Positions 23,985-32,343 of a stretch of DNA of 41,935 bases are shown here, piece after piece. The DNA is taken from positions 1 through 41,935 of the forward strand of contig JAFXMP010000074.1 in the NCBI GenBank assembly GCA_017530275.1, written 5' to 3'. Within the stretch, counting starts at the first letter, position 1. Each line of letters begins with the position of its first letter. Origin of the DNA: Clostridia bacterium. Its GTDB lineage: Bacteria; Bacillota_A; Clostridia; Christensenellales; Aristaeellaceae. The notes beneath the pieces are model-generated. The model worked only from the letters and a program-made list of their open reading frames with translations. It searched no databases and was not told the DNA's origin. The position numbers and the translations under genes were made by a program.

Positions 23985-25208
23985 ATGCAGAATGTTCTTG
24001 ACACCCTGCGCGAGCGGGGATTCCTGGCCCAGATCACCTTTGAGGACGAACTTTACAAGCAGCTGGAAAAAGAACCCACCGTGTTCTACGTGGGCTTTGA
24101 CCCCACCGCCACTTCCCTGCACTTTGGGCACTTCATCCCCATCATCGCCATGGCCCACATGCAGCGGGCGGGGCATATTCCGATCGCTTTGGTCGGCGGC
24201 GGCACCGCCATGATCGGCGACCCCAGCGGCAAAACCGACATGCGCAAAATGATGACCGTGGAAACCATCGACCAGAACGTAGCCTGCATCAAAAAGCAAA
24301 TGGAGCGCTTCATCGAATTCGGCACGGGCAAGGCCATGATCGTCAACAACGCCGACTGGATCCGCACGCTCGGCTACATGGACTTCCTTAGGGACGTGGG
24401 CGCGCTCTTCTCCGTCAACCGCATGCTCACCGCCGAATGTTACAAGCAGCGCCTGGAACGGGGCCTCACCTTCCTGGAATTCAACTACATGCTCATGCAG
24501 AGCTACGATTTCCTGCAATTGTTCAAAAAATACAATTGCCGTTTACAGATGGGCGGCGACGACCAGTGGAGCAACATGCTGGCCGGGGCCGACCTGATCC
24601 GCCGCAAGGAACGGGAGGCCGCCTTTGCCTGCACCTTCAAGCTCCTCATGAACCATGAGGGCAAGAAGATGGGCAAGACCGAAAAGGGCGCGCTCTGGCT
24701 GGACGCCAATCTATGCTCCCCCTACGATTTCTACCAGTACTGGCGCAACGTGGACGATTCCGACGTGGAAAAGTGCCTGAGCCTGCTCACTTTCCTGCCC
24801 ATGGACGAGGTGCGCCGCCTTTCCGCCCTAGAGGGCAGCGCCATCAACGAGGCCAAGAGAGTGCTGGCCTTCGAGTGCACCAAACTGGTCCACGGCGAGG
24901 AAGAAGCCCAGAAGGCCCAGCTGGCCGCTGCCGCGCTCTTTGGCGGCGGCGCGGCGGCGGATGTGCCCACTTATGAATGGACCCAGGCACAAATTGCCGA
25001 GGATAACCGCCTGACCACCCTGCTCAACCTCTGCGGTCTGTGCACCTCCAAGGGCGATGCACGGAAGCAGATCCAGCAGGGCGCTGTGGTGATGAACGAC
25101 AACAAGGTGACGGACATCGACACCGTGCTCACCGCCGAACAGTTCCCCGCCGACGGCATCCTGCTCCGCAAGGGCAAGAAGAACTACTGCCGCGTGGTAG
25201 TGAAATGA
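23985..25208 (+). CDS. tyrS: Tyrosyl-tRNA synthetase
   Basis: The 407-residue class I synthetase has the HIGH-type motif HFGH (46-49) after [11 protein letters not shown], the tyrosine/ATP pocket segments [13 protein letters not shown] and [10 protein letters not shown], and the KMSKS-type loop KMGKT near residue 230. A C-terminal S4-like RNA-binding domain follows ([19 protein letters not shown]). It charges tRNA-Tyr. GGAGG lies about 10 bases before the ATG, and copy C of the heptamer palindrome fills the upstream gap. No T-box of its own is visible, so it may depend on read-through from the T-box transcript. Confidence 0.97.
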   Translation: MQNVLDTLRERGFLAQITFEDELYKQLEKEPTVFYVGFDPTATSLHFGHFIPIIAMAHMQRAGHIPIALVGGGTAMIGDPSGKTDMRKMMTVETIDQNVACIKKQMERFIEFGTGKAMIVNNADWIRTLGYMDFLRDVGALFSVNRMLTAECYKQRLERGLTFLEFNYMLMQSYDFLQLFKKYNCRLQMGGDDQWSNMLAGADLIRRKEREAAFACTFKLLMNHEGKKMGKTEKGALWLDANLCSPYDFYQYWRNVDDSDVEKCLSLLTFLPMDEVRRLSALEGSAINEAKRVLAFECTKLVHGEEEAQKAQLAAAALFGGGAAADVPTYEWTQAQIAEDNRLTTLLNLCGLCTSKGDARKQIQQGAVVMNDNKVTDIDTVLTAEQFPADGILLRKGKKNYCRVVVK

Positions 25209-25218
25209 TTTTCCTGGA

Positions 25219-25251
25219 GGAAACCTGCTTTTGTGCCAAAAGCGGGTTTCC
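25219..25251 (+). terminator. Hairpin after tyrS
   Basis: GGAAACCTGCTTTT (25219-25232) pairs with AAAAGCGGGTTTCC (25238-25251), with one mismatch. There is no U-tract beyond the stem, so terminator function is likely but imperfect. Confidence 0.55.
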
Positions 25252-25318
25252 CCCAGATCCGCAGCCTCAATCGTCGCAACTCCCCTTCATGGGGAGATTG
25301 CTCGTTTCGGCTGATCTC

Positions 25319-25358
25319 ACCGCCGATGAGATTCCCGCCACAGGCGGTCATCGGCGGT
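25319..25358. repeat. Perfect 11-bp inverted repeat in the tyrS-yigZ gap
   Basis: ACCGCCGATGA (25319-25329) and TCATCGGCGGT (25348-25358) are exact complements across 18 bp. A small TCCCC/GGGGA hairpin lies just upstream (25281-25295). Together with the tyrS hairpin, 25219-25358 is almost wholly foldable. No gene is seen here, and the open frame running through it lacks a ribosome site. Confidence 0.5.
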
Positions 25359-25457
25359 TCGTCCCCTTTCCCGAAAACCACCTCGGGTCGTATTATTTGG
25401 CAGCTTTATATCTTGTTTCCCCGTGATACGATGGAAAGGGGGAAAAGCGGGAAAACC

Positions 25458-26096
25458 ATGCCTGGTGACTACAAAACCCTGAAACAAGCGGCACATGACG
25501 AGTTCATCGTGAACAAAAGCCGCTTCATCGGTTATGCCTGCCCATGCCAGACGGAGGAAGAAGCGCTGGCTTTTTTGCGTTCTATCCGGGAAAAGCACAA
25601 GGATGCCACCCACAACTGTTACGCCTACGTGATCGGGGAAAACGCGGGCATCATGCGGTATTCCGACGATGGCGAGCCGGGCGGCACGGCGGGCCTGCCC
25701 ATGATGGAAGTGCTCAAAAACCGGGGCGTGGTGAACTGCTGTGTGGTGGTCACCCGCTATTTCGGCGGGGTGCTGCTGGGGGCCGGGGGCCTGGTGCATG
25801 CCTATACGAAAGGCTGCGCCATCGCCCTGGACGCCGCCCGGGTGGTGAAGATGCAGCTGTCCCAAAAGCTGATGCTGGACGTGCCCTATCCCCTGTGGGA
25901 CCGGGTGAACCACGCCATGAAATCCATGCCGGTGATCATCGAGGACACCCAGTTCGGCGCGTCCGTGGAAGCAACGCTGCTTACGCGGGTCATTGACTTT
26001 GCGGAAGTGACTCAAAAGCTCATCGCCCTCACCGACGCCAAGGCCGAATGGCTGGAACTGGAGGAACTGCATTACCCCTGGCCGGAGGAAAGCTGA
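25458..26096 (+). CDS. YigZ/IMPACT family protein
   Basis: The 212-residue protein has IMPACT-family motifs: FIVNKSRFIGYACP near residue 15, SDDGEPGGTAGLPMMEVL near 70 and VVVTRYFGGVLLGAGGLVHAY near 95, then the C-terminal DUF1949-type domain. E. coli YigZ and yeast Yih1 relatives bind nucleic acid or translation factors; the bacterial role is unsettled. The start is placed at 25458 because it gives the normal family length and has AAAGGGGG upstream. The open frame continues further upstream without a ribosome site. Confidence 0.88.
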   Translation: MPGDYKTLKQAAHDEFIVNKSRFIGYACPCQTEEEALAFLRSIREKHKDATHNCYAYVIGENAGIMRYSDDGEPGGTAGLPMMEVLKNRGVVNCCVVVTRYFGGVLLGAGGLVHAYTKGCAIALDAARVVKMQLSQKLMLDVPYPLWDRVNHAMKSMPVIIEDTQFGASVEATLLTRVIDFAEVTQKLIALTDAKAEWLELEELHYPWPEES

Positions 26097-26114
26097 TTTT
26101 ACGCTGTCATCAAC

Positions 26115-26155
26115 AATATAAATCTCAACTCTCAGCTCTTCACGCTCAACTCTGA
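26115..26155. repeat. Heptamer-arm element, copy D (half)
   Basis: Only the right arm is present: ATATAAATCTCAACTCT and further CAACTC/CAGCTC units to 26155. It shares the CTATATAAATCTCAACTCT junction with copy B almost exactly. No matching left arm lies upstream, so this copy is truncated or solo. Confidence 0.6.
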
Positions 26156-26178
26156 ATAAACGATACAGGAGAATTAAC

Positions 26179-27297
26179 ATGCGCAGGATCGTTTCATTCT
26201 TTCTTTTGCTGGCGCTGCTGTGCTCTGCGCTGCCCGCGCTTTGCGAAGCTCCCCCTTCTGCTGCCAAGCAAATCGTGATCTCCTTTACCGGCGACTGCAC
26301 CCTGGGCTGCGATCCCCGGGAACGGGGCGAAAAATCGGGGTTTGAAGCCTATATCGAACAGTACGGCTATGGCTATCCCTTTGAAAAGGTGAAGCAAATT
26401 TTTGAGCAGGACGATCTCACCGTGATCAACCTGGAAGGAACGCTGTACGATTATGAGGCGAATTTAAAGCCGGACGTGAACTATCACTTCCGCGGCCCCA
26501 CCGATTACGTGAATATTCTGTCAGCCTCCAGCATCGAAGCCTGTTCCATCGGAAATAACCATATTTTGGATTACGGTTTGCCCGGCTTAAAGTCTACCAT
26601 TGAAGTGCTGGAAGCCGGCGGCATCGGCTGGTTCGGCTCCACGGAATACTGCGACGGGACCTTCATTTTTGAAAAAGACGGCGTAAAAATCGGTTTTTAT
26701 TCGATTTATTATACCGATTGGGTGTCAACGGTCAAGACCGGGGCCAGGGACAGCATGGAACGCCTGAAAGCGGAAGGCTGCAATCTGATCATTGCCTGCA
26801 CCCATGTGGGCGTGGAATATGATTACCGCCACGATCTAAATCAGGAAAAGCTGGCTGACCGCATGATTTCCTACGGCGCGGACATTGTGATCGGCAATCA
26901 TCCCCACACCGTCCAGGGCCTGCGGGAGCAGGACGGCGTTTGCACCCTGTGGAGCTTAGGCAATTTTGTTTTCGGCGGCAATTCCAGCGTGGTGATTTCC
27001 CGGCCCAAAAGCCCCAATAATGGAAAAATCAATATCAACAGCTATATTGCCCAGTTCACCTTCTCCTTTGACGAAAACAACGCTTATTTGGGCCATCAGC
27101 TGAACATCATCCCCTGTTACGTGACCGGCACCGGCACCACCGTCAACAACTATCAGCCCATTCCCGTTTCCGGCGCGGATGCGGAAAACGTGCTGAAAGC
27201 CATTCAGGATGATACCGCCCCCCGGAAACTGAAGCTGAATCCCTATGTGGAAGGCGTCGGCGCGGTGCAGGATTTCGTAGCCGCCCCGGTGCAATAA
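26179..27297 (+). CDS. CapA family secreted protein
   Basis: The 372-residue protein has a signal peptide (residues 1-22, hydrophobic core FFLLLALLCSALPAL). The CapA/PgsA metallophosphoesterase-like domain follows: ISFTGDCTLGCD near 34, VINLEGTLYDYEAN near 82, NNHILDYGLPG near 121, CTHVGVEYDY near 213 and VIGNHPHTVQG near 238. Homologues act in poly-gamma-glutamate or capsule synthesis, but many clostridial members stand alone with unknown substrate. No capB/capC genes are nearby. It is separated from yigZ by the half-copy repeat. Confidence 0.88.
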   Translation: MRRIVSFFLLLALLCSALPALCEAPPSAAKQIVISFTGDCTLGCDPRERGEKSGFEAYIEQYGYGYPFEKVKQIFEQDDLTVINLEGTLYDYEANLKPDVNYHFRGPTDYVNILSASSIEACSIGNNHILDYGLPGLKSTIEVLEAGGIGWFGSTEYCDGTFIFEKDGVKIGFYSIYYTDWVSTVKTGARDSMERLKAEGCNLIIACTHVGVEYDYRHDLNQEKLADRMISYGADIVIGNHPHTVQGLREQDGVCTLWSLGNFVFGGNSSVVISRPKSPNNGKININSYIAQFTFSFDENNAYLGHQLNIIPCYVTGTGTTVNNYQPIPVSGADAENVLKAIQDDTAPRKLKLNPYVEGVGAVQDFVAAPVQ

Positions 27298-27312
27298 TTC
27301 CCGTGGCGCTCC

Positions 27313-27341
27313 TTGCAAAAGGCGGGGAAACAGGCTATAAT
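27313..27341 (+). promoter_or_regulatory. Promoter of the hprK-ROK kinase operon
   Basis: TTGCAA (27313-27318), a 17-bp spacer and perfect TATAAT (27336-27341). Confidence 0.75.
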
Positions 27342-27388
27342 AAGCGTTGAAATCTGCCGGGGATCCCCCGAATCGGCTGGAGGCTTTC

Positions 27389-28315
27389 ATGATCAAGGCG
27401 AAGGATTTTATCAAGGAGCTGAACCTGCGGGTGCTCAACTCATGCTACGGCGAAGAGTGGGATATCCATTCCGCCGAGCTGAACCGGCCCGGCCTGCAGT
27501 TCGTGGGCTTTTATGAGCATTTCCGCGCCGACTGGCCCCAGGTGGTGGGCCTGACGGAAATGACCTATCTGGAATCCCTGTCGGACGAAACGCGCAGGGA
27601 ACGCCTGGAAGCGTTTTTTTCACATAAGATGATCCCCTGCACCATCATCTGCCGCGGCATGACGCCCCCGGACGACATGCTGGAGCTGGCGACGGCCCAT
27701 CAGGTGCCGCTGCTGAGCACAGAGGCGTACACCACCCGGTTCGTGGCCCTGACCATGAATTACCTGAACCATTGCCTGGCCCCCCGGGCCACGCTCCACG
27801 GCGTGCTGGTGGACGTCTACGGCATGGGCGTCCTGCTCACCGGGGAAAGCGGCGTGGGCAAAAGCGAAGCGGCGCTGGAGCTGGTACGGCGGGGCCATCA
27901 GCTGGTGGCGGACGACGTGGTGGACGTGTGCCGCATAACGGATAACCGCCTGATCGGCGAATCCCCGGAAACGGTGCGCCATTTTATGGAGATCAGGGGC
28001 ATCGGCATCATCGATATCAAGGCCATGTACGGCATCAGCGCCGTGCTGCCCAGCAAAACCATCGATATGGTGATCCATCTGGAAGCCTGGAAGGAAAACA
28101 AAGCCTATGACCGGCTGGGTCTTGCCGAAGATTTCACCACCATTATGGACGTGCGGGTGCCCCAGTTGGTGCTGCCTGTGCGCCCTGGCCGCAACGTGGC
28201 CGTGGTGATCGAGGTGGCTGCCCGGAATTATTCTCTCAAGCAGAACGGCTATTCCGCCGCCAAGGAACTGGACCGGCGGCTGAACGAAATGATGATGGGA
28301 GCCACGGAAAAGTAA
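27389..28315 (+). CDS. hprK: HPr kinase/phosphorylase
   Basis: The 308-residue protein has the P-loop GESGVGKS (residues 152-159) and the K2 signature region MEIRGIGIIDIKAMYG near 203. The family N-terminal domain precedes them (AKDFIKELNLRVLN). HprK phosphorylates Ser46 of HPr and removes the phosphate, controlling carbon catabolite repression in Bacillota. The ATG at 27389 is chosen for its GGAGG spacing and family length; an in-frame TTG 42 bases upstream lacks a site. A ROK kinase gene follows 13 bp later in the same operon, fitting sugar-flux control. Confidence 0.96.
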   Translation: MIKAKDFIKELNLRVLNSCYGEEWDIHSAELNRPGLQFVGFYEHFRADWPQVVGLTEMTYLESLSDETRRERLEAFFSHKMIPCTIICRGMTPPDDMLELATAHQVPLLSTEAYTTRFVALTMNYLNHCLAPRATLHGVLVDVYGMGVLLTGESGVGKSEAALELVRRGHQLVADDVVDVCRITDNRLIGESPETVRHFMEIRGIGIIDIKAMYGISAVLPSKTIDMVIHLEAWKENKAYDRLGLAEDFTTIMDVRVPQLVLPVRPGRNVAVVIEVAARNYSLKQNGYSAAKELDRRLNEMMMGATEK

Positions 28316-28328
28316 AGGAGGCGCGGCA

Positions 28329-29273
28329 ATGGTATATGTGGGCATCGACCTGGGCGGCACCAACATTGCCGTGGGCGTGGTCAGCGAAGCAGGCTCGATC
28401 CTGGCCGAGACCGGGGCCAAGACCCTGGCGGACAGGCCTTATCAGGCCATCGTCCGGGACATGGCGGAGCTGGTGAAAAGGGCCGTTGCTAAGGCCCGCC
28501 TCACCCTGGACGATGTGAAAGCCGTGGGAGTCGGCATCCCCGGCGTGGCCTTCGCCGATACCGGCGTGGTCTACAACTGCACCAATTTGGGCTGGATCAA
28601 CGTGCCCCTGCGGGCGGAAATGAAAAAATACATCGACAAGCCCATTTTGATCGATAACGACGCCAACGCGGCCGCTCTGGCGGAAAGCGTCGCCGGGGCC
28701 AGCGCGGGCTGCAAAAGCAGCATCCTGCTCACCTTGGGCACCGGCGTGGGCGGCGGCATCGTGATCGGCGGCAAGCCTTGGGCGGGCGCCCATGGCCGGG
28801 CCGGGGAAATGGGTCACATGATCCTGGTCCCCGACGGCGTTCCCTGCACCTGCGGCAAAAGCGGCTGCGTGGAGCGCTACTGCTCCGGCACTGCCCTGAT
28901 CCGTGAAGCCAAGCAGGTATGCCGCAATTTTCCCGACACCTCCATCCTGCAAAAGGCGGGAGGAAATATAGAAAAAATCAATGCCAAAATGGTCATTGAC
29001 GCCGCGAAGGAAGGTGATGCGCCCGCCCTCCGGGTATTCAATTCCTTCGCTCGCTATTTGGCCACGGCCATCAATAACCTCATCTGGGCCTTTGACCCGG
29101 AAATCGTGGTGTTAGGCGGGGGCATAAGCTACGCAGGCGATTTCCTGCTGGACGCCGTCAACGCCCTCATTCCCCGACATCAGATGGGCGAACCTCTGCC
29201 CATCGCCCCTGTTGTATTGGCTCGCTTAGGCAACGAGGCGGGCATCATCGGCGCGGCCATGCTGGGCAGGTAA
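28329..29273 (+). CDS. ROK family glucokinase-like sugar kinase
   Basis: The 314-residue protein has the ATP-binding DLGGTNIAVGVV at residues 7-18, catalytic Asp111 in IDNDANAAAL, the TLGTGVGGG phosphate loop near 135, GRAGEMGHM near 156 and the ROK zinc motif CTCGKSGC (173-180). It probably phosphorylates glucose or a related hexose with ATP. AAAGGAGG precedes the ATG. Pairing with hprK in one transcript suggests a role in glucose entry and catabolite control. Substrate is by analogy. Confidence 0.93.
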   Translation: MVYVGIDLGGTNIAVGVVSEAGSILAETGAKTLADRPYQAIVRDMAELVKRAVAKARLTLDDVKAVGVGIPGVAFADTGVVYNCTNLGWINVPLRAEMKKYIDKPILIDNDANAAALAESVAGASAGCKSSILLTLGTGVGGGIVIGGKPWAGAHGRAGEMGHMILVPDGVPCTCGKSGCVERYCSGTALIREAKQVCRNFPDTSILQKAGGNIEKINAKMVIDAAKEGDAPALRVFNSFARYLATAINNLIWAFDPEIVVLGGGISYAGDFLLDAVNALIPRHQMGEPLPIAPVVLARLGNEAGIIGAAMLGR

Positions 29274-29316
29274 CCGTGCTGTCCTTTTGTAATTTGCGAA
29301 AGATTGATGTTCGCAA

Positions 29317-29414
29317 CAGAGTTCAGAGCGCAGAGTACAGAGTTCAGATGATATAGTCTGTTCAATCCCTTTCCCGAAATATATCAGCTATATCAATCTG
29401 AATTCTGCGCTCTC
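29317..29414. repeat. Heptamer-arm palindrome, copy E
   Basis: The left arm 29317-29349 carries GAGTTCA, GAGCGCA and GAGTACA units. The right arm 29392-29414 reads ATCTGAATTCTGCGCTCTC and matches it after skipping about one heptamer. The unusual GCGCA unit appears in both arms. The loop starts ATATAGTCTG and ends GCTATATC, like copy B. Confidence 0.8.
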
Positions 29415-29465
29415 TTTATCAATAAATTCCAGTGAAATCATGAAGGAATGAGGAGGAATCCCACC

Positions 29466-30857
29466 ATGAAATATTCCGTTCGCCAGTTGTTCCGGGAAAC
29501 ACCCGCGGATCAGACGGAAGTGACTGTATCCGGCTGGGTGCGCACCCTGCGTGACAGCAAGGTATTTGCTTTTATCGAGCTCAACGACGGCACCTTCTTT
29601 AGGAACGTGCAGATCGTATGCGAAGAGGGGTTGGAAAACTTCAAGGACGTGGTGAAAACCACCCTGGGCAGCGCCATCGAAGTCACCGGCGTGCTGGCCC
29701 TGACCCCCGAAATGAAGCAGCCCTTTGAAATCAAGGCCCAGAAGGTGGAAATCGTGGGCCTTTCCGATCCCAGCTATCCTCTGCAAAAGAAGCGCCACAC
29801 TGTGGAATACCTGCGCACCCAGGCCCATCTGCGCCCCCGTACCAACCTGTTCAGCGCCGTGTTCCGCATCCGCTCTCTGGCCGCTCAGTCTATCCACGCT
29901 TTCTTTGCCGGGCGCAGCTTCGTCTACGTGCACACCCCCCTCATCACCGGCTCTGACTGCGAGGGCGCGGGCGAAATGTTCCGGGTCACCACCCTGGACC
30001 TGAACAATCTGCCCAAGGACGAAAACGGCAAGGTGCTGGACAAGGAAGATTTCTTCGGCAAGCCCGCCAACCTGACCGTGTCCGGCCAGCTCAACGTGGA
30101 ATGCTTCGCCCAGGCGTTCCGCAACGTCTACACCTTCGGCCCCACCTTCCGCGCTGAAAAATCCTACACCCCCCGCCACGCGGCGGAATTCTGGATGATC
30201 GAGCCGGAAATCGCCTTCGCCGACCTTCAGGACGATATGGAGCTGGCGGAGGATATGCTCAAGTACGTCATCGCCGACGTGCTTAACAAAGCCCCCGAAG
30301 AAATGGAATTCCTGAACAATTTCGTGGACAAGGACCACAAGCTGATCGAACGGCTGCAGAACGTGGTGAACAGCAAGTTCGCCCGGTGCAGCTACACCGA
30401 CGCCATTGACATCCTGCAAAAAGCGGATAAACAGTTTGAATATCCCGTACATTGGGGCATGGACATCCAGACCGAGCACGAACGCTACTTGGCCGAAGAG
30501 CACTTCGGCTGCCCGGTGTGCGTGTACAACTATCCCAAGGAAATCAAGGCTTTCTACATGCGCCAGAACGAGGATGGCAAGACCGTGGCCGCCGTGGACA
30601 TCCTGGTGCCCGGCATTGGCGAGCTCATCGGCGGCAGCCAGCGCGAAGAACGCCTGGACGTGCTGGAAGCCCGCATCAAGGAACTGGGCTTGGACATGGA
30701 TTCCTACTGGTGGTATCTGGAACTCCGTAAATTCGGTACTACGCCCCACGCCGGTTTCGGCTTGGGCTTCGAGCGCCTGATCATGTATTTGACCGGGGTT
30801 TCCAACATCCGCGACGTGCTGCCCTTCCCGCGAACCACCGGCAGCGCGGAATTCTGA
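29466..30857 (+). CDS. asnS: Asparaginyl-tRNA synthetase
   Basis: The 463-residue class IIb synthetase has an N-terminal OB-fold anticodon-binding domain ([20 protein letters not shown] near residue 20). The AsnRS catalytic core has [21 protein letters not shown] near 155, [19 protein letters not shown] near 225, and the motif 3 region [17 protein letters not shown] near the C-terminus. It charges tRNA-Asn. Start 29466 is chosen because GAGGAGG lies directly upstream; an earlier in-frame ATG at 29448 contains that site inside it. It is followed by a perfect terminator. Confidence 0.96.
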   Translation: MKYSVRQLFRETPADQTEVTVSGWVRTLRDSKVFAFIELNDGTFFRNVQIVCEEGLENFKDVVKTTLGSAIEVTGVLALTPEMKQPFEIKAQKVEIVGLSDPSYPLQKKRHTVEYLRTQAHLRPRTNLFSAVFRIRSLAAQSIHAFFAGRSFVYVHTPLITGSDCEGAGEMFRVTTLDLNNLPKDENGKVLDKEDFFGKPANLTVSGQLNVECFAQAFRNVYTFGPTFRAEKSYTPRHAAEFWMIEPEIAFADLQDDMELAEDMLKYVIADVLNKAPEEMEFLNNFVDKDHKLIERLQNVVNSKFARCSYTDAIDILQKADKQFEYPVHWGMDIQTEHERYLAEEHFGCPVCVYNYPKEIKAFYMRQNEDGKTVAAVDILVPGIGELIGGSQREERLDVLEARIKELGLDMDSYWWYLELRKFGTTPHAGFGLGFERLIMYLTGVSNIRDVLPFPRTTGSAEF

Positions 30858-30878
30858 TTTGAACACCGAAATGATACA

Positions 30879-30911
30879 AGAGGGAGGCTTTTGCGTTAAA
30901 AGCCTCCCTCT
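30879..30911 (+). terminator. Terminator of asnS
   Basis: Perfect 14-bp stem AGAGGGAGGCTTTT (30879-30892) with AAAAGCCTCCCTCT (30898-30911), followed by a CU-rich tract. Confidence 0.85.
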
Positions 30912-30941
30912 CCTGTTCTTTTCAGCAAAGGGAGGAACCCG

Positions 30942-31391
30942 ATGATTATTTCTGTAGATGAATCCAATCTTCTCGAAGCCGCCCTGATCCATTCCCTATC
31001 CTGGCAGGATTCCCACCGTTCCTTCTGCTCCCCGGATTTTGTGGCGCAGCACACGCCGGAGCGTCAGCGGGAATATCTGCGCGGAAAGATGAACAAAGGG
31101 AGCGCGGTCTATATGCTGGTGAAAGATCGTCCCGTGGGCGTAGTATCCGTGACCGGCAGCCTGATCGAAGACCTGTACATCCTTCCCGAAATGCAGAACA
31201 AAGGCTATGGAACCGAATTATTGCAATTTGCCATCGCCCAATGCCCGGATGTGCCCACGCTTTGGATACTGGAAAACAACGTCAACGCGGCCAGGCTCTA
31301 CCGCCGCATGGGCTTCAAAGAAACCGGGAACGTGAACGCGATCACAGACAAGCTGGCCGAAATCGAATTTGCGCTGGAAAGCGGGGAGTGA
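30942..31391 (+). CDS. GNAT family N-acetyltransferase
   Basis: The 149-residue protein has the GNAT acetyl-CoA signature: VGVVSVTGSLIEDLYILPEM then QNKGYGTELLQFAI (motif A, near residue 86) and NNVNAARLYRRMGFKETG near the C-terminus. It transfers an acetyl group from acetyl-CoA to an unknown amine. AAAGGGAGG precedes the ATG. Only 5 bp separate it from the Nudix gene, so both should be one transcript. Substrate cannot be inferred. Confidence 0.9.
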   Translation: MIISVDESNLLEAALIHSLSWQDSHRSFCSPDFVAQHTPERQREYLRGKMNKGSAVYMLVKDRPVGVVSVTGSLIEDLYILPEMQNKGYGTELLQFAIAQCPDVPTLWILENNVNAARLYRRMGFKETGNVNAITDKLAEIEFALESGE

Positions 31392-31396
31392 AATCC

Positions 31397-31975
31397 ATGA
31401 CCGTCGAAGAAGCCATTGGCGCTTACAAGCCCTGGAATGAGCAGGAGGAACGGGACAAAGCCGTAATGCTCCGGGTGCTCTCCTCCATGCCGGACTGCTT
31501 TGACCGGGCTAACGAAATCGCCCATTTCAGCGCGTCGTCCTGGATCGTGAACCGGGGCGGGAACAAGGTGCTCATGGCCTACCATAACCTGTACCGGGCC
31601 TGGGCCTGGACGGGCGGTCACGCGGACGGGGACCGGAATTTGCTTGCCGTGGCCCTGCGGGAAGCGCGGGAAGAAACGGGCATTCATGCCGAGCCCGTGA
31701 CGGAGGACATTTTTTCCCTGGAGATCCTCACCGTGGACGGTCACGAAAAACGGGGCCGCTATGTGCCCAGCCACCTGCATTTGAACGTGACCTATCTGCT
31801 CCGGGCCGACGATACCGCCCCCATCCGCCCCAAATCCGACGAAAACGCCGCTGTGCAATGGTTTTCCCTGGAAGACGCGCTCAAAAATTGCGCCGAACCG
31901 TGGATGGTCCGGCGCGTGTATAGCAAGCTGAACGAAAAGCTGGCGACTGTTTATGGTACGGAAACGGGGCAGTAA
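31397..31975 (+). CDS. Nudix hydrolase
   Basis: The 192-residue protein has a Nudix box near residues 73-96, ending REAREETGI, with the metal-binding REUXEEXGU part intact. The first conserved glutamate of GX5E is replaced (GHADGDR). WTGGHADGD marks the start of the box. It should cleave a nucleoside diphosphate linked to another moiety. The ATG at 31397 has GGGGAG upstream and immediately follows the GNAT gene. The last 25 bases overlap the convergent HhH gene. Confidence 0.88.
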   Translation: MTVEEAIGAYKPWNEQEERDKAVMLRVLSSMPDCFDRANEIAHFSASSWIVNRGGNKVLMAYHNLYRAWAWTGGHADGDRNLLAVALREAREETGIHAEPVTEDIFSLEILTVDGHEKRGRYVPSHLHLNVTYLLRADDTAPIRPKSDENAAVQWFSLEDALKNCAEPWMVRRVYSKLNEKLATVYGTETGQ

Positions 31976-32343
31976 AACAGTTCACAAAGGGCTTCATAGC
32001 GCTTTTCGCCGATGCCGGAGACATCCATAAGTTCCTCCAGAAAGTGAAACCCATTCCGGACCTCCCGTTCATCGAGGATCCTTTGGGACAGGGCGGGGCC
32101 GATGCCATGGACTTTTTGCAGGTCCTTCGCCGTAGCCTGGTTGATGTCCATCTTCCCTTCTGTATCCGGCAAGGCGCGCTCGATGGGCTGATCCTCATGC
32201 ACTATGCGGGCGGAAACTGCGGCGCGGCTGAGGACAGTATCCGCCCCTTGGACCAGGAAGATAGCCGCGCAGCAGAACCCCAGGCAGAATAAAAGCAGGC
32301 GCGCCGCGGTTTGGCGGCGCGTCTGTTTTCCATCAGAACACAT
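31951..32343 (-). CDS. ComEA-like helix-hairpin-helix protein, membrane-anchored
   Basis: The 130-residue protein has a basic N-terminus, one membrane helix (LLLFCLGFCCAAIFLV, about residues 17-32), a short linker, and two HhH units in the ComEA pattern: DINQATAKDLQKVHGIGPAL then FLEELMDVSGIGEKRYEAL. ComEA binds incoming DNA at the membrane during competence. The start at 32343 overlaps the end of the deacetylase gene by 11 bases, suggesting coupling. No comEB/comEC follows. It overlaps the convergent Nudix gene end. Confidence 0.78.
   Translation of the reverse strand: MCSDGKQTRRQTAARLLLFCLGFCCAAIFLVQGADTVLSRAAVSARIVHEDQPIERALPDTEGKMDINQATAKDLQKVHGIGPALSQRILDEREVRNGFHFLEELMDVSGIGEKRYEALCELFYCPVSVP

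Noticed and set aside
25233..25457. Longer N-terminus for the YigZ/IMPACT protein
   Set aside because: The extra 75 codons run through the hairpin region, lack a ribosome site and exceed the family length.
29388..30992. 534-codon open frame on the minus strand
   Set aside because: Antisense shadow of asnS; composition follows the codon bias of the real gene and no domain is recognisable.
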